From Dryas octopetala (taxonomy: Eukaryota; Streptophyta; Magnoliopsida; Rosales; Rosaceae), in assembly GCA_963921425.1 (NCBI GenBank), contig OY992836.1, forward strand, positions 69,501-133,500: a DNA stretch of 64,000 nt. The letters run 5' to 3'. A program made the translations under genes and the position numbers. The notes under the pieces were generated by a model, which ran no database searches, was not told the origin of the DNA, and saw nothing but the letters and a program-made list of their open reading frames with translations. This document shows, one piece after another, positions 36,524 to 45,956 of this stretch (position 1 is its first letter; every line of letters begins with the position of its first letter).

Positions 36524-36768
36524 GTCTCGGGGACGCGGGTTGGATTCGCCCCGGTTCGTCCGCTGCTCTTCTCGCCGAGAGCGGTTGTCGTCGAGCAGAT
36601 GACGACAGTCCCGGTAAATGTGGAACTCCTCAGAGCGGGTAGGATGCTAGCCAGATCGAGCCCGGCTGACCGGGTGGACAAGTCTCTTTTGGAAACCTGG
36701 GGGCGGATGGCTACCTTGCCCTACATCCAATTGGCGGGGAACATTTTGGTCCCTTCGGGGGGGATTCC

Positions 36769-37122
36769 TCATCTCACCACTCCGGAGAGTGGTGTGTTCG
36801 TCCCTGTCATGGGGGTTCCTCCTCTCACCACTCCGGGGAGTGGTATGTCCTTCCCTGTCACGGAGGAGTCGCTCATAAAGCTGTGTTGCACCTTCTGGAG
36901 GTCGAGCTGTTCCTGGGTTCGTTGGAGCTGAGCCTCCAAACGCTGGATGTACTCTTCTTGATCAGATTCGGCAGTCTTCTTGCCTCGCTTGTCAACCAGC
37001 GGGGTGTTGTCGACTTGGTCGAGGATAGGACCTCCGTCAGACATGGTGAGGGTCGGTAGCTCGGAAGCTAGGGGGCTCGGAAGCTCGGGAGCTCGGAAGC
37101 TCGGAAGGTTTTTGCACCTCAA
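36769..37122 (-). CDS. Short leader-proximal frame of B1 with a coiled coil
   Basis: 117 residues beginning near the primer site side of the internal region, with heptads in EEYIQRLEAQLQRTQEQL and a C-terminal duplicated GVVRGGTPMTG / TPLSGVVR motif. It lies just upstream of the gag frame and probably represents the N-terminal part of gag, which in family A also begins with a heptad-rich segment. No separate function is known. Confidence 0.55.
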   Translation of the reverse strand: MRCKNLPSFRAPELPSPLASELPTLTMSDGGPILDQVDNTPLVDKRGKKTAESDQEEYIQRLEAQLQRTQEQLDLQKVQHSFMSDSSVTGKDIPLPGVVRGGTPMTGTNTPLSGVVR

Positions 37123-37160
37123 CTGAGGGTAGAGAATTCAATGGGGAAAAGTTGTAACTT

Positions 37161-37178
37161 TCCCACAGACGGCGCCAA
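37161..37178 (-). other. Primer binding site of B1
   Basis: Minus strand TGGCGCCGTCTGTGGGA two bases inside the 5' LTR, the same primer site as in A4 (45878-45895). The matching tRNA was not identified. Confidence 0.85.
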
Positions 37179-37180
37179 AC

Positions 37181-37864
37181 TGTTGATGCCCAAAAATGGT
37201 AGAGCAGTCAACGTCGAGTCGAACCACGTAGGTCCGTTGACCCACCACTGAGCGGATGACACGTCGAAGTGGGGCAGGAACGGGTAGCTGGGTCCGACTG
37301 GTGAGTAATGAGAGAGTATGATATCCAGAGCACCCTGCACAGGTACACAAAAGTGAGCGGGAAGGGCACCGGTGTGGTGCCGGCCAAAGCTCCTCCGACG
37401 CTCAAGTCAGTGTTCAGAGAGATCTGAGAGCAGAGTGAGTGAATAGTATAATAGTGATTTCAGTTGTCCCTTTGTGACCAGAAGGTACCTCTTTTATAGT
37501 ACCTTTGGAAGAGTGTCAACCAATCCGGTGATGACACGTGTCCCTTGTGATGACTTGCACTGTAGGAGCGCCACGTGTCACCGGTCTCGAGGATCCGAGT
37601 GAGTTGACACGGGTCGGGGCCTAGGAGGCTGGAGCTTAGGAGGCCGGAGCCTATGGGGCCGGAGCCTAGGAGGCCGGAGCCTAGGGGGGCCGGAGCCTAG
37701 GAGGCCGGAGCCTAGGGCGCCGGAGCCTATGAGGCCGGAGCCTAGGAAGGGTCGGAGCCCAGGAACTTCAGGAGGGGCTTATCCTTTGTGCCCAGGCCCA
37801 AACGACATGACGTTTAAGCCTTATGTGACTTGTCGTTATGCGCAGATGATTAATCATACGAACA
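37181..37864 (-). repeat. 5' LTR of B1
   Basis: 684 bp, about one mismatch to 30870-31553 by eye. Confidence 0.96.
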
Positions 37865-38157
37865 ATGGCTCATTTATTATTTTGGGTTTTGATCGAAAAG
37901 AATGGATTAGATTTATGCCTATTGAATTTAAATTGAGCTATGAATTTACGTTTATGGATTTAAAGTTTTTCTTGGAAAAGTACGATTATTTTTGGTGGAA
38001 AAAGGATTTATTTGGGCTATGGAAAAATGGTTTTCAAACCACCCTTTGCAGTACCCTCCAGGTTATCAGATACATAGGTCTTTGGGACCCATGCATCACG
38101 GCACACATATAGGCTTTGGGCCATGTGTCGGGATGCTTCGCCCTTTGGGGGCTGCTC

Positions 38158-38325
38158 TGCGTGCACGTATGACCAGGATTGCTTGCACGTGCTGATTTTA
38201 TTCACACGTGTGTATGGCCAGGATATTGCCTGCACGTGTTGGATTTACTCCACGCGTGTGTATGGCCAGGATATTGCCTGCCTGTGCGATGCAGGAATTC
38301 CGCACAGGTGTATGGCCAGGTTATT
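38158..38325 (+). repeat. Tandem repeat of about 55 bp in C1
   Basis: Three imperfect units centred on GTGTATGGCCAGGATATTGCCTG, each with a GCACGTG or CACGCGTG block. C2 has an unrelated tandem array at the comparable place. Confidence 0.75.
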
Positions 38326-39069
38326 TAGGGTATATAGCATGGTGGAAAATGAAATTGGTATTTTCAAGAATTTAAATATGGATTTTAAGTGAGAACTACG
38401 TTTCGAGTTTTATAATGATTTCGATTTTATTATTACTATGACTGTTTATTTAGATGGGTGGCTTTTGAGATATGAGTTTTGATTTATTTTTGCTTTGAGT
38501 CTCATTAGTTTTATAACTCTCTTAAAGTTTGGAAATGATTTTTAAAACTGGGGGATTTCAGAGAGTGACGTGAGGTCTTGGTGCTAAATGTGGTTTTGAA
38601 GGATTTTCTGAAACAGAAAGTTTATTTTTATTTTCGTTTCTATTAAACTGTCCACTCACTGAGTTTGTCTCACTGTTTTCTTGTTTTGTTTTAAATTGTC
38701 CCCCCAGGTAGTAGCTTTGGTGGAGGTCGAGCCAAACACGTCGAGGCAGTTACATCCATCTCTCAAGTTAGACCGTGTAGGCGCCAGTTAATATTCTTGT
38801 AAAAATTCCTTGTATTAGGATAGCAGCTCTGATAATCATCTACAATTTTAAGTTAGATTCTCTGTGAAATTGTTGGTTCTGAGACCCTATTTGGTTGTGG
38901 TAGAGGTGGTTGCTGTTTATAAGTGTTTTTAACAGGTTTGAAATTTCTGGGTTAGTCCATTTTCAGGGGAGGTTCTGCCGAATTTTCGGTAGGATTTTCC
39001 TTAAATTTGGATTCCCGCAGGACCTCTCCGAGTTTCAGGGTGGAATCCGGGGGCGGTCCTGTCAAGAAA

Positions 39070-39686
39070 CCCATTTGAGATTTTTGGTATGAGTTAAACA
39101 CCCAAAAAAACAAAATTGATCAACCAACGAAGGCAGAGAAATTAGACATGCAGTTGATTAAATTAAATGAGGTGCGATTCTTCATCGATGGATGCAGAAG
39201 ATGCTTAAGTTTTATATTCCCATAAGAGGCCGGAAGGTTTATTGGAAAGAACAGTTTGGGTGGTGCTTAACACTCAAGTGAGATCTAGTGAAGGACAACA
39301 ATGGAGGAGGGAAGCTGACATTTAGTATTCTCTCTCTGTTGAGAGGCTTAGTTAGGTTTGTTTTATTTAAAATTAAAATGTTGACGTGGAGTATCTAACA
39401 CCATTTGATTAAATAAAGGATGTGGATCTCTCCAAAGGCAAACAACTGCAGACACCCTAAAGGCAGAGGAGCCAAATCCGAAGAAAGGAGAGGAAGGAAA
39501 GAAAAGGAGAAAAGGAGAGTCACGGGGAAAAAAAAAAAGAAAAAAAAAAGAAAAAAGAAAGAAAAAAGAATAAAAAAATAAAAGGTTTTCTTTTGATTGA
39601 GATTTGGGGCTTTTGGGCAATTGGAAAGAAAAAAAATGGTTTGGGGTTTCGTTTGGCCGTTTTGGGGTTTCGTTTAGTTGTTTTTA
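39070..39686. other. Unassigned spacer with dispersed repeat (39373-39490)
   Basis: No gene recognised. 39373-39490 is an inverted copy of 23825-23926. An A/G-rich run at 39480-39580 precedes the Mutator-like element. Confidence 0.55.
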
Positions 39687-40767
39687 GGCTTAATTATTAA
39701 TTTATCACCCAAAACTATAACTCACTCCCACTTTACCATCTGAAAGTTTTTTTGTGCCAGAATACCACCTGTAACTTACATCTGTCTCTCATTCTACCTT
39801 GTTCCGTCAATAATTCCGTTAAAAATAATGACCTGGCCGTTAATGGTGACGTGGCGCGCTAGATGTGTGCCACGTGTCACATATTTTATTTTATTTTTAG
39901 ATTTTTTTATTCTTCTATTTTTATAAACTTCGAAAATTGATTAAAAATAGCTTCGAACTCAAAAAAATACACGGAAAATTCATACGGATTCGTCTTGACT
40001 AGCAATAATTTACTATAAGGTTAAATTACCAATTTTCCCCCTAAATATTTCCAAAAAAATTAGAAAGTCCAAATTTATTTCTAAAAAATTAAAATAAATT
40101 TCCCTCTATTAAATAAATTCTAGAATTTTCGCAAACTCTTGGACAAATTCTCAAAAATATTTTGGAAATTACCAAAAACCTGTTTTAGATAATTATTTCG
40201 AGACTTTATTTTATAGGGAAATTTATTTTCCTCTTAGACCGAGAGGTCTTTTGGGTAGCAAGTGTTCACGAGAAAGGTATTGTTAGTTTTAAGAAGATTA
40301 ACGGTGCAGACCTCATATTTTTTAGAGTTCGGGAGATTATCCTATGAATTTTCAAAGAGTCTAGAGTATTTTAATTTTCTAAAAATAAATTTGGACTTTC
40401 CAAATTTTCTGGAAATTATTAGAGGGAAAATTGGCATTTTGACCCAATAGGAAATTAGTACTAGTCAAGACAAGTCAGTAGGAATTTTTCGTGTATTTTT
40501 CTAAGTTCAGAGCTATTTTTAATTAATTTTCAAAGTTTATAAAAATATTAAAAAAATCAGAAAATACAAGAAAAGATGTGACACGTGGCGCACATCCAGC
40601 GCGCCACGTCAGCATTAATGGCCAGGTCATCATTTCTAACGGAATTGTTAACGGAACATAAAATGAGACACAAATGTAAGTTACAGGTGGTAATTTGGGA
40701 CAAAAAAACTTCCAGGTAGTAAAGTGGGAATGAGTTACAGTTTTTGGTAATAATCGATAATTAAGCC
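39687..40767. mobile_element. Mutator-like non-autonomous foldback element with long TIRs
   Basis: The two ends are inverted copies of each other over about 400 bases: GGCTTAATTATTAATTT on the left, its reverse complement at the right end. They are flanked by a perfect 9-bp duplication TTGTTTTTA (39678-39686 and 40768-40776), the length typical of Mutator elements. The arms each contain GACGTGGCGCGC and GCCACGTGTCAC. The centre (40130-40365) is not paired and has no coding capacity. Arms differ by perhaps 15-20%, so it is not recent. Confidence 0.88.
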
Positions 40768-40874
40768 TTGTTTTTAAACCTTAAACCAGTAAACTCTAAT
40801 ACATTTTTATATAAAAAATAATTAAAAATACCCTAAAGGGCCTAAACCCTAATACATATACGATATCTTAAACA

Positions 40875-40995
40875 AGATAGAGTATAGATTATAAAGTATA
40901 TAGGATTTAGTGTATAGATTATAGAGTATAAAAAGTATTAAGGTATATAGGGGTTAGTATTAGGATTTGGTGTATAGATTATAGAGTATAAAGAA
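40875..40995 (+). repeat. AT-rich tandem repeat GTGTATAGATTATAGAGTATA
   Basis: Two close copies of GGATTT(A/G)GTGTATAGATTAT plus a diverged third about 30-65 bases apart. Confidence 0.7.
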
Positions 40996-41289
40996 TTTAC
41001 TAATTTTATTTATTTATTGTACTAATTTTATTTAACAGTATTTGCCTTCAGCGCACATTATATTCATCTTATATCACATGAAACTTACTATATAATTTGG
41101 TTTCTTCAATGTTTTTTTATCAATGTAGTAGATAATATGTTAAATAAACATATGGTAAAGTTTCATTCAAAATTTCCGTATTTTGATAACAATTTCTGTC
41201 ATTTCCGTCTAATTTATGTCGACATTTAAAAATCTTCGAAATTTCCGTCGAAATTTTCATTGAAATTTCCTTGAAACCCAAAATTTTAT

Positions 41290-41388
41290 TGATTGGTCGC
41301 AAGAGCATTGGATCTTATTTGGATTTCCATTATTAGCTTGAACCATATCAACAAACCTTCGTGCTCCATCATAATAGGCTCTTGAGTC
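41290..41388 (-). pseudogene. Relic of a CACTA transposase-associated domain
   Basis: The minus strand reads DSRAYYDGARRFVDMVQANN followed by GNPNKIQCSCDQ. This resembles the N-terminal transposase-associated domain of plant CACTA proteins (pattern: Y..G...F...A......KI.CPC). Only about 32 residues remain, bounded by stops, so it is a fragment. Resemblance was judged by eye and could be chance. Confidence 0.4.
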
Positions 41389-42230
41389 TCAACAAAAAAA
41401 AAATTCTTACTCTTTTACTCTTTTACTATGGCAACTATGTGAGTATATATATGAGATTAACATTTATAGTTTAGGACTTTAACCTTCAAAGTGATGTCCA
41501 TTCTTTATCCATGATGGTTTTCCTTTCTCTTGTCTAGATGCTCCTCTCTAACTAAACACCAAAATTTTAAATAATACAAAAATTCAATTTTATTTTCGAA
41601 GTGCAAAACCACATATATTTGTCATATTTAACAAACAAACATCCACTTATGAAACCCCCATTAAAATAAAGTTTTGCCTCTAAGAATTTTCAAAAAACAA
41701 AGAAAAAATAAACATGTGATTCAAAATTACTCAAATTTAATACATACTGCAGCTAAATATAACCATAGATTTAATACATATTGCAGCTAAATAAAACCAT
41801 AGAGTGAATACATATGAAAATGGCCCATAACACCACTCAAGTAGAAAAATAATTTTAGGTACAATAAGCAAACCATCCAACAATTATTACATCCAACAAC
41901 AGGAAACAAAAGAAACACATAACAAACAAAAAACTAGAACCTTATAAATCAATCGCAATAAGTGAAGAGGACAAAAACCTTATATTCGATTTATATATTC
42001 TTTTTTTCTCAGTCTGACATTGGATATTACTCCCAAGCAATACCATATATGAACCCTGCAGCCTCTCTCTCCATAGCCTTGACAAACAGATAAAAGCAGC
42101 TATTCAATTCCAAACACAAGCCATTCAATTTCATGACAACAATTTGGATAAAGTAATTTATGCTATTTGAAAACTATACATGCTACAGAAGCCATTCAAT
42201 TCCAAACACACTCTTATCGACAAAGGCTAT

Positions 42231-43274
42231 TGTTTGTGTATAAATCCACATGGATTTAACAACTAATCACGGATCGACACGTGGCTAGTCAGATCTGACT
42301 TCGGGCTTTGACTTTTCAACGGTCAAACTTGGACCTCCACGTCATCATTTCAGCTCGGCAACACTTTCATTGCCACTCTGGATCTACCCATCTCGGCGAA
42401 CCCCCACATCCGATCCGACCCGATTTGAAGATCCTCCAAGAAGTTGAGTTTTCATCTTCTCTTGGTTATCTCAGTTCGGCTCGGCTCGGCTCTTGATGAT
42501 CATCTTCTCAGATAACGGATTATCATGGAGTGATGATTGTCATGTCATATGTCGGGCCAATCTGGACCACTCCATCCATGTCCGATCCGAACGCAAATAT
42601 GTTTCATATTTGCGTATACGCATCTATGATCGGGTCGGCTCAGATCCCACTGCCATTCTAGAAGATTGGAGTCAGGACGAACCGCCTTACTCGAATATCT
42701 CTGACATGGCTCTCTGACAGATGAGACACTCTAGCTCACAGCCATGACTATTAGGGCATCCCACTTGATCTTCCATCCTTGCATTGAATGCAGCATTGAA
42801 TGTAAAGGAGGTGGGTAGCTGTGTATGCAACTATTCATGGCTGAACGCGTGGCCTCTTCTCAATCATTCATCCTCATGCAGGTAACTTACCCTTCATAAC
42901 TTTCTTTGCCTATATAAGCTGACTTACGTGCACAAAAAAGGCAGATCTACACACAAAACTTCACTAAAAAAAAAAAAAAGCCTATCAAAATACACCACTT
43001 GCTGAGAATAAACCCAGAAGATCTTACCTTGTTCTTCCTCATTCTCTGAAGTTCATCACTTGTTCTTACTTGCTCTTACACAAACACCTCCAAATACACA
43101 TGATTGACTTCATCATCGGAGTGTATTTGGTTGGTACCACACCGGTCCTTCTCTTTTGATTTTGTGCAGGAAGATCTCGAGTCAACATCCACTTCATCAT
43201 CCAGCAGTGCTTCCAATCAGCCAGATCATCCTCTCTTAGTTGTTGCATCTATCTTACGAAAATTTGCATCAACA
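42231..43274 (+). mobile_element. Family A solo LTR (A5)
   Basis: Starts TGTTTGTGTATAAATCCACA, ends AATTTGCATCAACA; 1044 bp; flanked by GCTAT on both sides (42226-42230 and 43275-43279). No internal element sequence follows on either side, so it arose by recombination between two LTRs of one copy. Confidence 0.95.
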
Positions 43275-43279
43275 GCTAT

Positions 43280-43972
43280 ATAAACTTCCATCTTTCTGTC
43301 CTTTTATAGCCTCTATATCACAGACTAGCAGTTTTTAAATTCAAAAATTGTCTCTCATTTTTCACAAAGAATATATATTTAGCAGATTGCATGCATTGAC
43401 TGAGCTAAAAAAGATTGAATACCAAGATCTTATGTGATGCCACGAACCCCCGGGCTGGAAGATTTGGATGCGTTACAGCGCCACACTGACCATTCAGCCC
43501 TAAATGGAACTACCAAGCTCGACAACTCGCATCTAGAACCGAACAATCAATGTAAGACTGAGTTTAAAAACAAAATACAGGGTTGGATCAAAACTATGCA
43601 GCAGAATAAATGAATCAAATACTTTGATTAAAAACCAACCCCCAATATTACATAAACAAATAGTAACCTTGTACAACTGTTTCAAATATTAATGAGTTGA
43701 AGTAAATACAAAACTCTTTACAAATAAAAGAGAAAACCACTTCTGTACCAATTGACACATCTCCTCCACGCTGCTTCATCAGTCTTACTTAACCTGTAAA
43801 ACCAACTGCTGCATCGTTGAATGGTGCACAAGGTTAAAAAACAAACCCGGTAAACTTTTACAAGCTCGTATGAGTGAAACGACTCACAAACAAACATAAA
43901 CAAACAACATCACTTAGCAGTATGGTATATAAAAATACCCTGCAACACCAATCCTGGAATTAACATTTAGGC
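43280..43972. other. Unassigned stretch, perhaps an old LTR fragment
   Basis: 43440-43960 (from CCACGAACCCCCGGGCTGG to the GCTCGTATGAGTGAAACGAC block) has the texture of a large gypsy LTR in reverse, but no ends or second copy in the window confirm it. Confidence 0.35.
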
Positions 43973-44814
43973 TGTTTGTATGACTAATCATCTGGACATA
44001 ACGACAAGTCACATAAGGCTTAACATCATGTCGTTTGGGCCTAGGCCCAAAGGCTAAGCTTCTCCTAGGCTCATGGGCTCCTAGGCACCGACTTCCTAGG
44101 CCCAAAGACTAAGCCCTTCCTGGGCTCCTAGCCCCTGACCTCTTAGGCCTTGACCTCCTAGGCTCCGGCCTCATAGGCTCCGGCCTCCTAGGTCCTGACC
44201 TCCTAGGTTCCGGCCTTTCAAGCTCCAGCCTCCTAGGCCCCGACCCGTGTCAACTCATTCGGATCCTCGAAACAGGTGACACGTGGCACTCCTACAGTTC
44301 GAGTTGTTACAAGGGACACGTGTCATCACCGGATTGGTTGACACTCTTCTAAAAGTACTATAAAAGTGGTAATTTCTTGTTAGAAAAGGGACATTCAATC
44401 AATACTATACTATTCACTCACTCTGCTCACAGATTCTCTGAACACTGACTTGAGCGTCGGAGGAGGTTCGGCTAGTACCACACCGGTGCCCTTCCCGCTC
44501 ACTTTTGTGTACTTGCGCAGGGTGCTTTGATATTATTCTTTCTCCACTATTCACTAGTCGGACCCAGCTACCCGTTCCTACCCTACTTCGACGTGTTTCC
44601 ACTCAGTGGTGGGTCAACAAGTCCACGGGTTTGACTCGACGTTGACTGCTTTACCATTTTTTAGCATCAACAGTTTGGCGACGTCTATGGGAAAGTTGCA
44701 ACTTTTCCCCATTTGTGTCTCGACTCAAACGGCTCAACAAAGACACATATAAACAATAGTTCTCTAACAAACATTAATCGTCTTTACCGATTAACTATTT
44801 AATCAAATTATGAT
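43973..44814 (+). mobile_element. B2: family B LTR plus primer site and leader, truncated
   Basis: LTR 43973-44672 (TGTTTGTATGACTAATCATC to TTTTAGCATCAACA) followed by a primer-site-like GTTTGGCGACGTCTATGGGA and about 140 bases of leader. Similar to the B1 LTR in reverse, but diverged. The leader is interrupted by the A4 insertion, and up to 150 bases beyond A4 (to 57151) may continue it. Broken fossil. Confidence 0.82.
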
Positions 44815-45874
44815 TGTTTGTGGGAAAATCCACATCGATCCGAATAGCCAATCACAGCTCGACACGTGGCTGGTCAACATCCACCTCGGAGTTGACTCTC
44901 AGTGGTCAAACTTTGACCTCCACGTCATCATCACTCGGCATCGCCTCTGCCAGCTCGGACCAGATCTCCACACCGGGCCCTCCATGTTCGGTCCGAGCCG
45001 AACCGATGATCTTCTAAGGGATCGAGTGTCCATCTTCCCACGATCATCCCGGCTCGGCTCGGCTCGGCACAGGAGATGGTCTCCTTCCGAGTTCTAGCGT
45101 CGACCAGTTAGGGCTCGGAAAGACCCCAATCTATGGGACCGGCTCGGCCTGGAATCCCATGTCCGATCCGACCACACATGGACTTCGTGTCTTTGCGTGA
45201 GAACATATGTTCGTATCGGCTCGGCTCGGTTTTCCACCGCCGTTCCCAGGAAGATCACGCTGGGACGAACCGCCACACTTGAATGCATCTGACACAATCT
45301 TCTGACAGATAGAATATCCAGTCTACATTCATGGCTGCTGGGCAGTTTGCCTGAACCTTCCAGCCTTGCATTTAATGGAGCATTCAATGCAGCATTGAAT
45401 GCTGAGGAAGCAGGCAGCTGAGCATGCAACTGGGTCTGACCAGGTGCGTGGGTCTCTAGCAACCATTCATTCCCATGCAGGTATCTTACTCATTAAGGTT
45501 TCCTTTGCTTATATATATCAAGTCATATGTGCAAAAACGACTACTACAAATCTACCTAAAAAAACACTTACACAAAAATTCCTACGCTCCCAAGAGCATA
45601 CCCAACTTGCTGAGAATAACTCAGAACATTTGCCTTGTTCTTCCCATTCTCCCAAGTTCTTCCCTTGTTCTTCCTCATCCACCATCAAACACCATCACTG
45701 ACTTCATCATCGGAGCGTGTTTGGCTGGTACCACACCGGTCCATCTCCCTTGATCTTGTTTCTCTTGCAGGAAGATCTCAACCAGCATCCACTTCATCAT
45801 CCAGCAAAGCACCTGATCAGCCAGATCAGCTTATCTAAGTTGTTGCATCTACCTTACGAGAATTTGCATCAACA
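44815..45874 (+). repeat. 5' LTR of A4
   Basis: TGTTTGTGGGAAAATCCACA to GAATTTGCATCAACA. Contains ACACGTGG near 44860, a GGCTCGGCTCGGCTCGG run (45050-45067), and a TATATATA box at 45510-45517, probably the sense promoter, with transcription starting near 45540. Confidence 0.97.
45510..45517 (+). promoter_or_regulatory. TATA box of the A4 LTR promoter
   Basis: TATATATA in GCTTATATATATCAAG, in the 3' third of the LTR. Corresponding CTATATAAGC or CTATAAATA boxes are found in the other family A LTRs. Confidence 0.6.
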
Positions 45875-45877
45875 GAT

Positions 45878-45895
45878 TGGCGCCGTCTGTGGGAA
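45878..45895 (+). other. Primer binding site of A4
   Basis: TGGCGCCGTCTGTGGGAA three bases after the 5' LTR. Shared with B1, so both families use the same tRNA primer, which I did not identify. Confidence 0.85.
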
Positions 45896-45956
45896 TTGAC
45901 TTCAGCCGTTGTGTTCATCACCGCAAGCGCTAAGCTCTTCCTTCACGCGAGTCATC

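Larger units (their letters stand above)
30870..37864 (-). mobile_element. B1: young gag-protease-only Tat-like LTR element inside C1
   Basis: 7.0-kb element in minus orientation with two 684-bp LTRs differing at about one site by eye, flanked by ATGGC (30865-30869, 37865-37869). It carries a primer site, a gag-protease reading frame, an 8-fold short repeat, a GC-rich antisense unit and a polypurine tract. No RT, RNase H or integrase is recognisable, so it looks like a non-autonomous element whose structure is otherwise whole. The near-identical LTRs point to insertion within roughly the last 0.1 million years. Confidence 0.92.
29715..39064 (+). mobile_element. C1: large solo-LTR-like element, split by B1
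   Basis: Starts TGTAACGACCCGACCCAAAT and ends GGGCGGTCCTGTCA, with 5-bp flanking duplication AGAAA (29710-29714 and 39065-39069). Without B1 and its duplicated ATGGC it is about 2350 bp. The ends and several internal blocks (for example the GATCCGGCGGAGGAT region near 30525) match C2 at 57152-60389. It has no coding region, so a solo LTR of a large-LTR gypsy family is the best reading; plant Tekay/Del-type LTRs have such size and starts. Confidence 0.82.
40777..42225. other. AT-rich intergenic stretch, mostly unassigned
   Basis: Contains the TATAGATTATAGAGTATA tandem repeat (40875-40995) and a small CACTA-transposase-like relic (41290-41388). The rest shows nothing recognisable; CCATTCAATTCCAAACACA occurs twice near 42120-42210. 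Confidence 0.6.
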
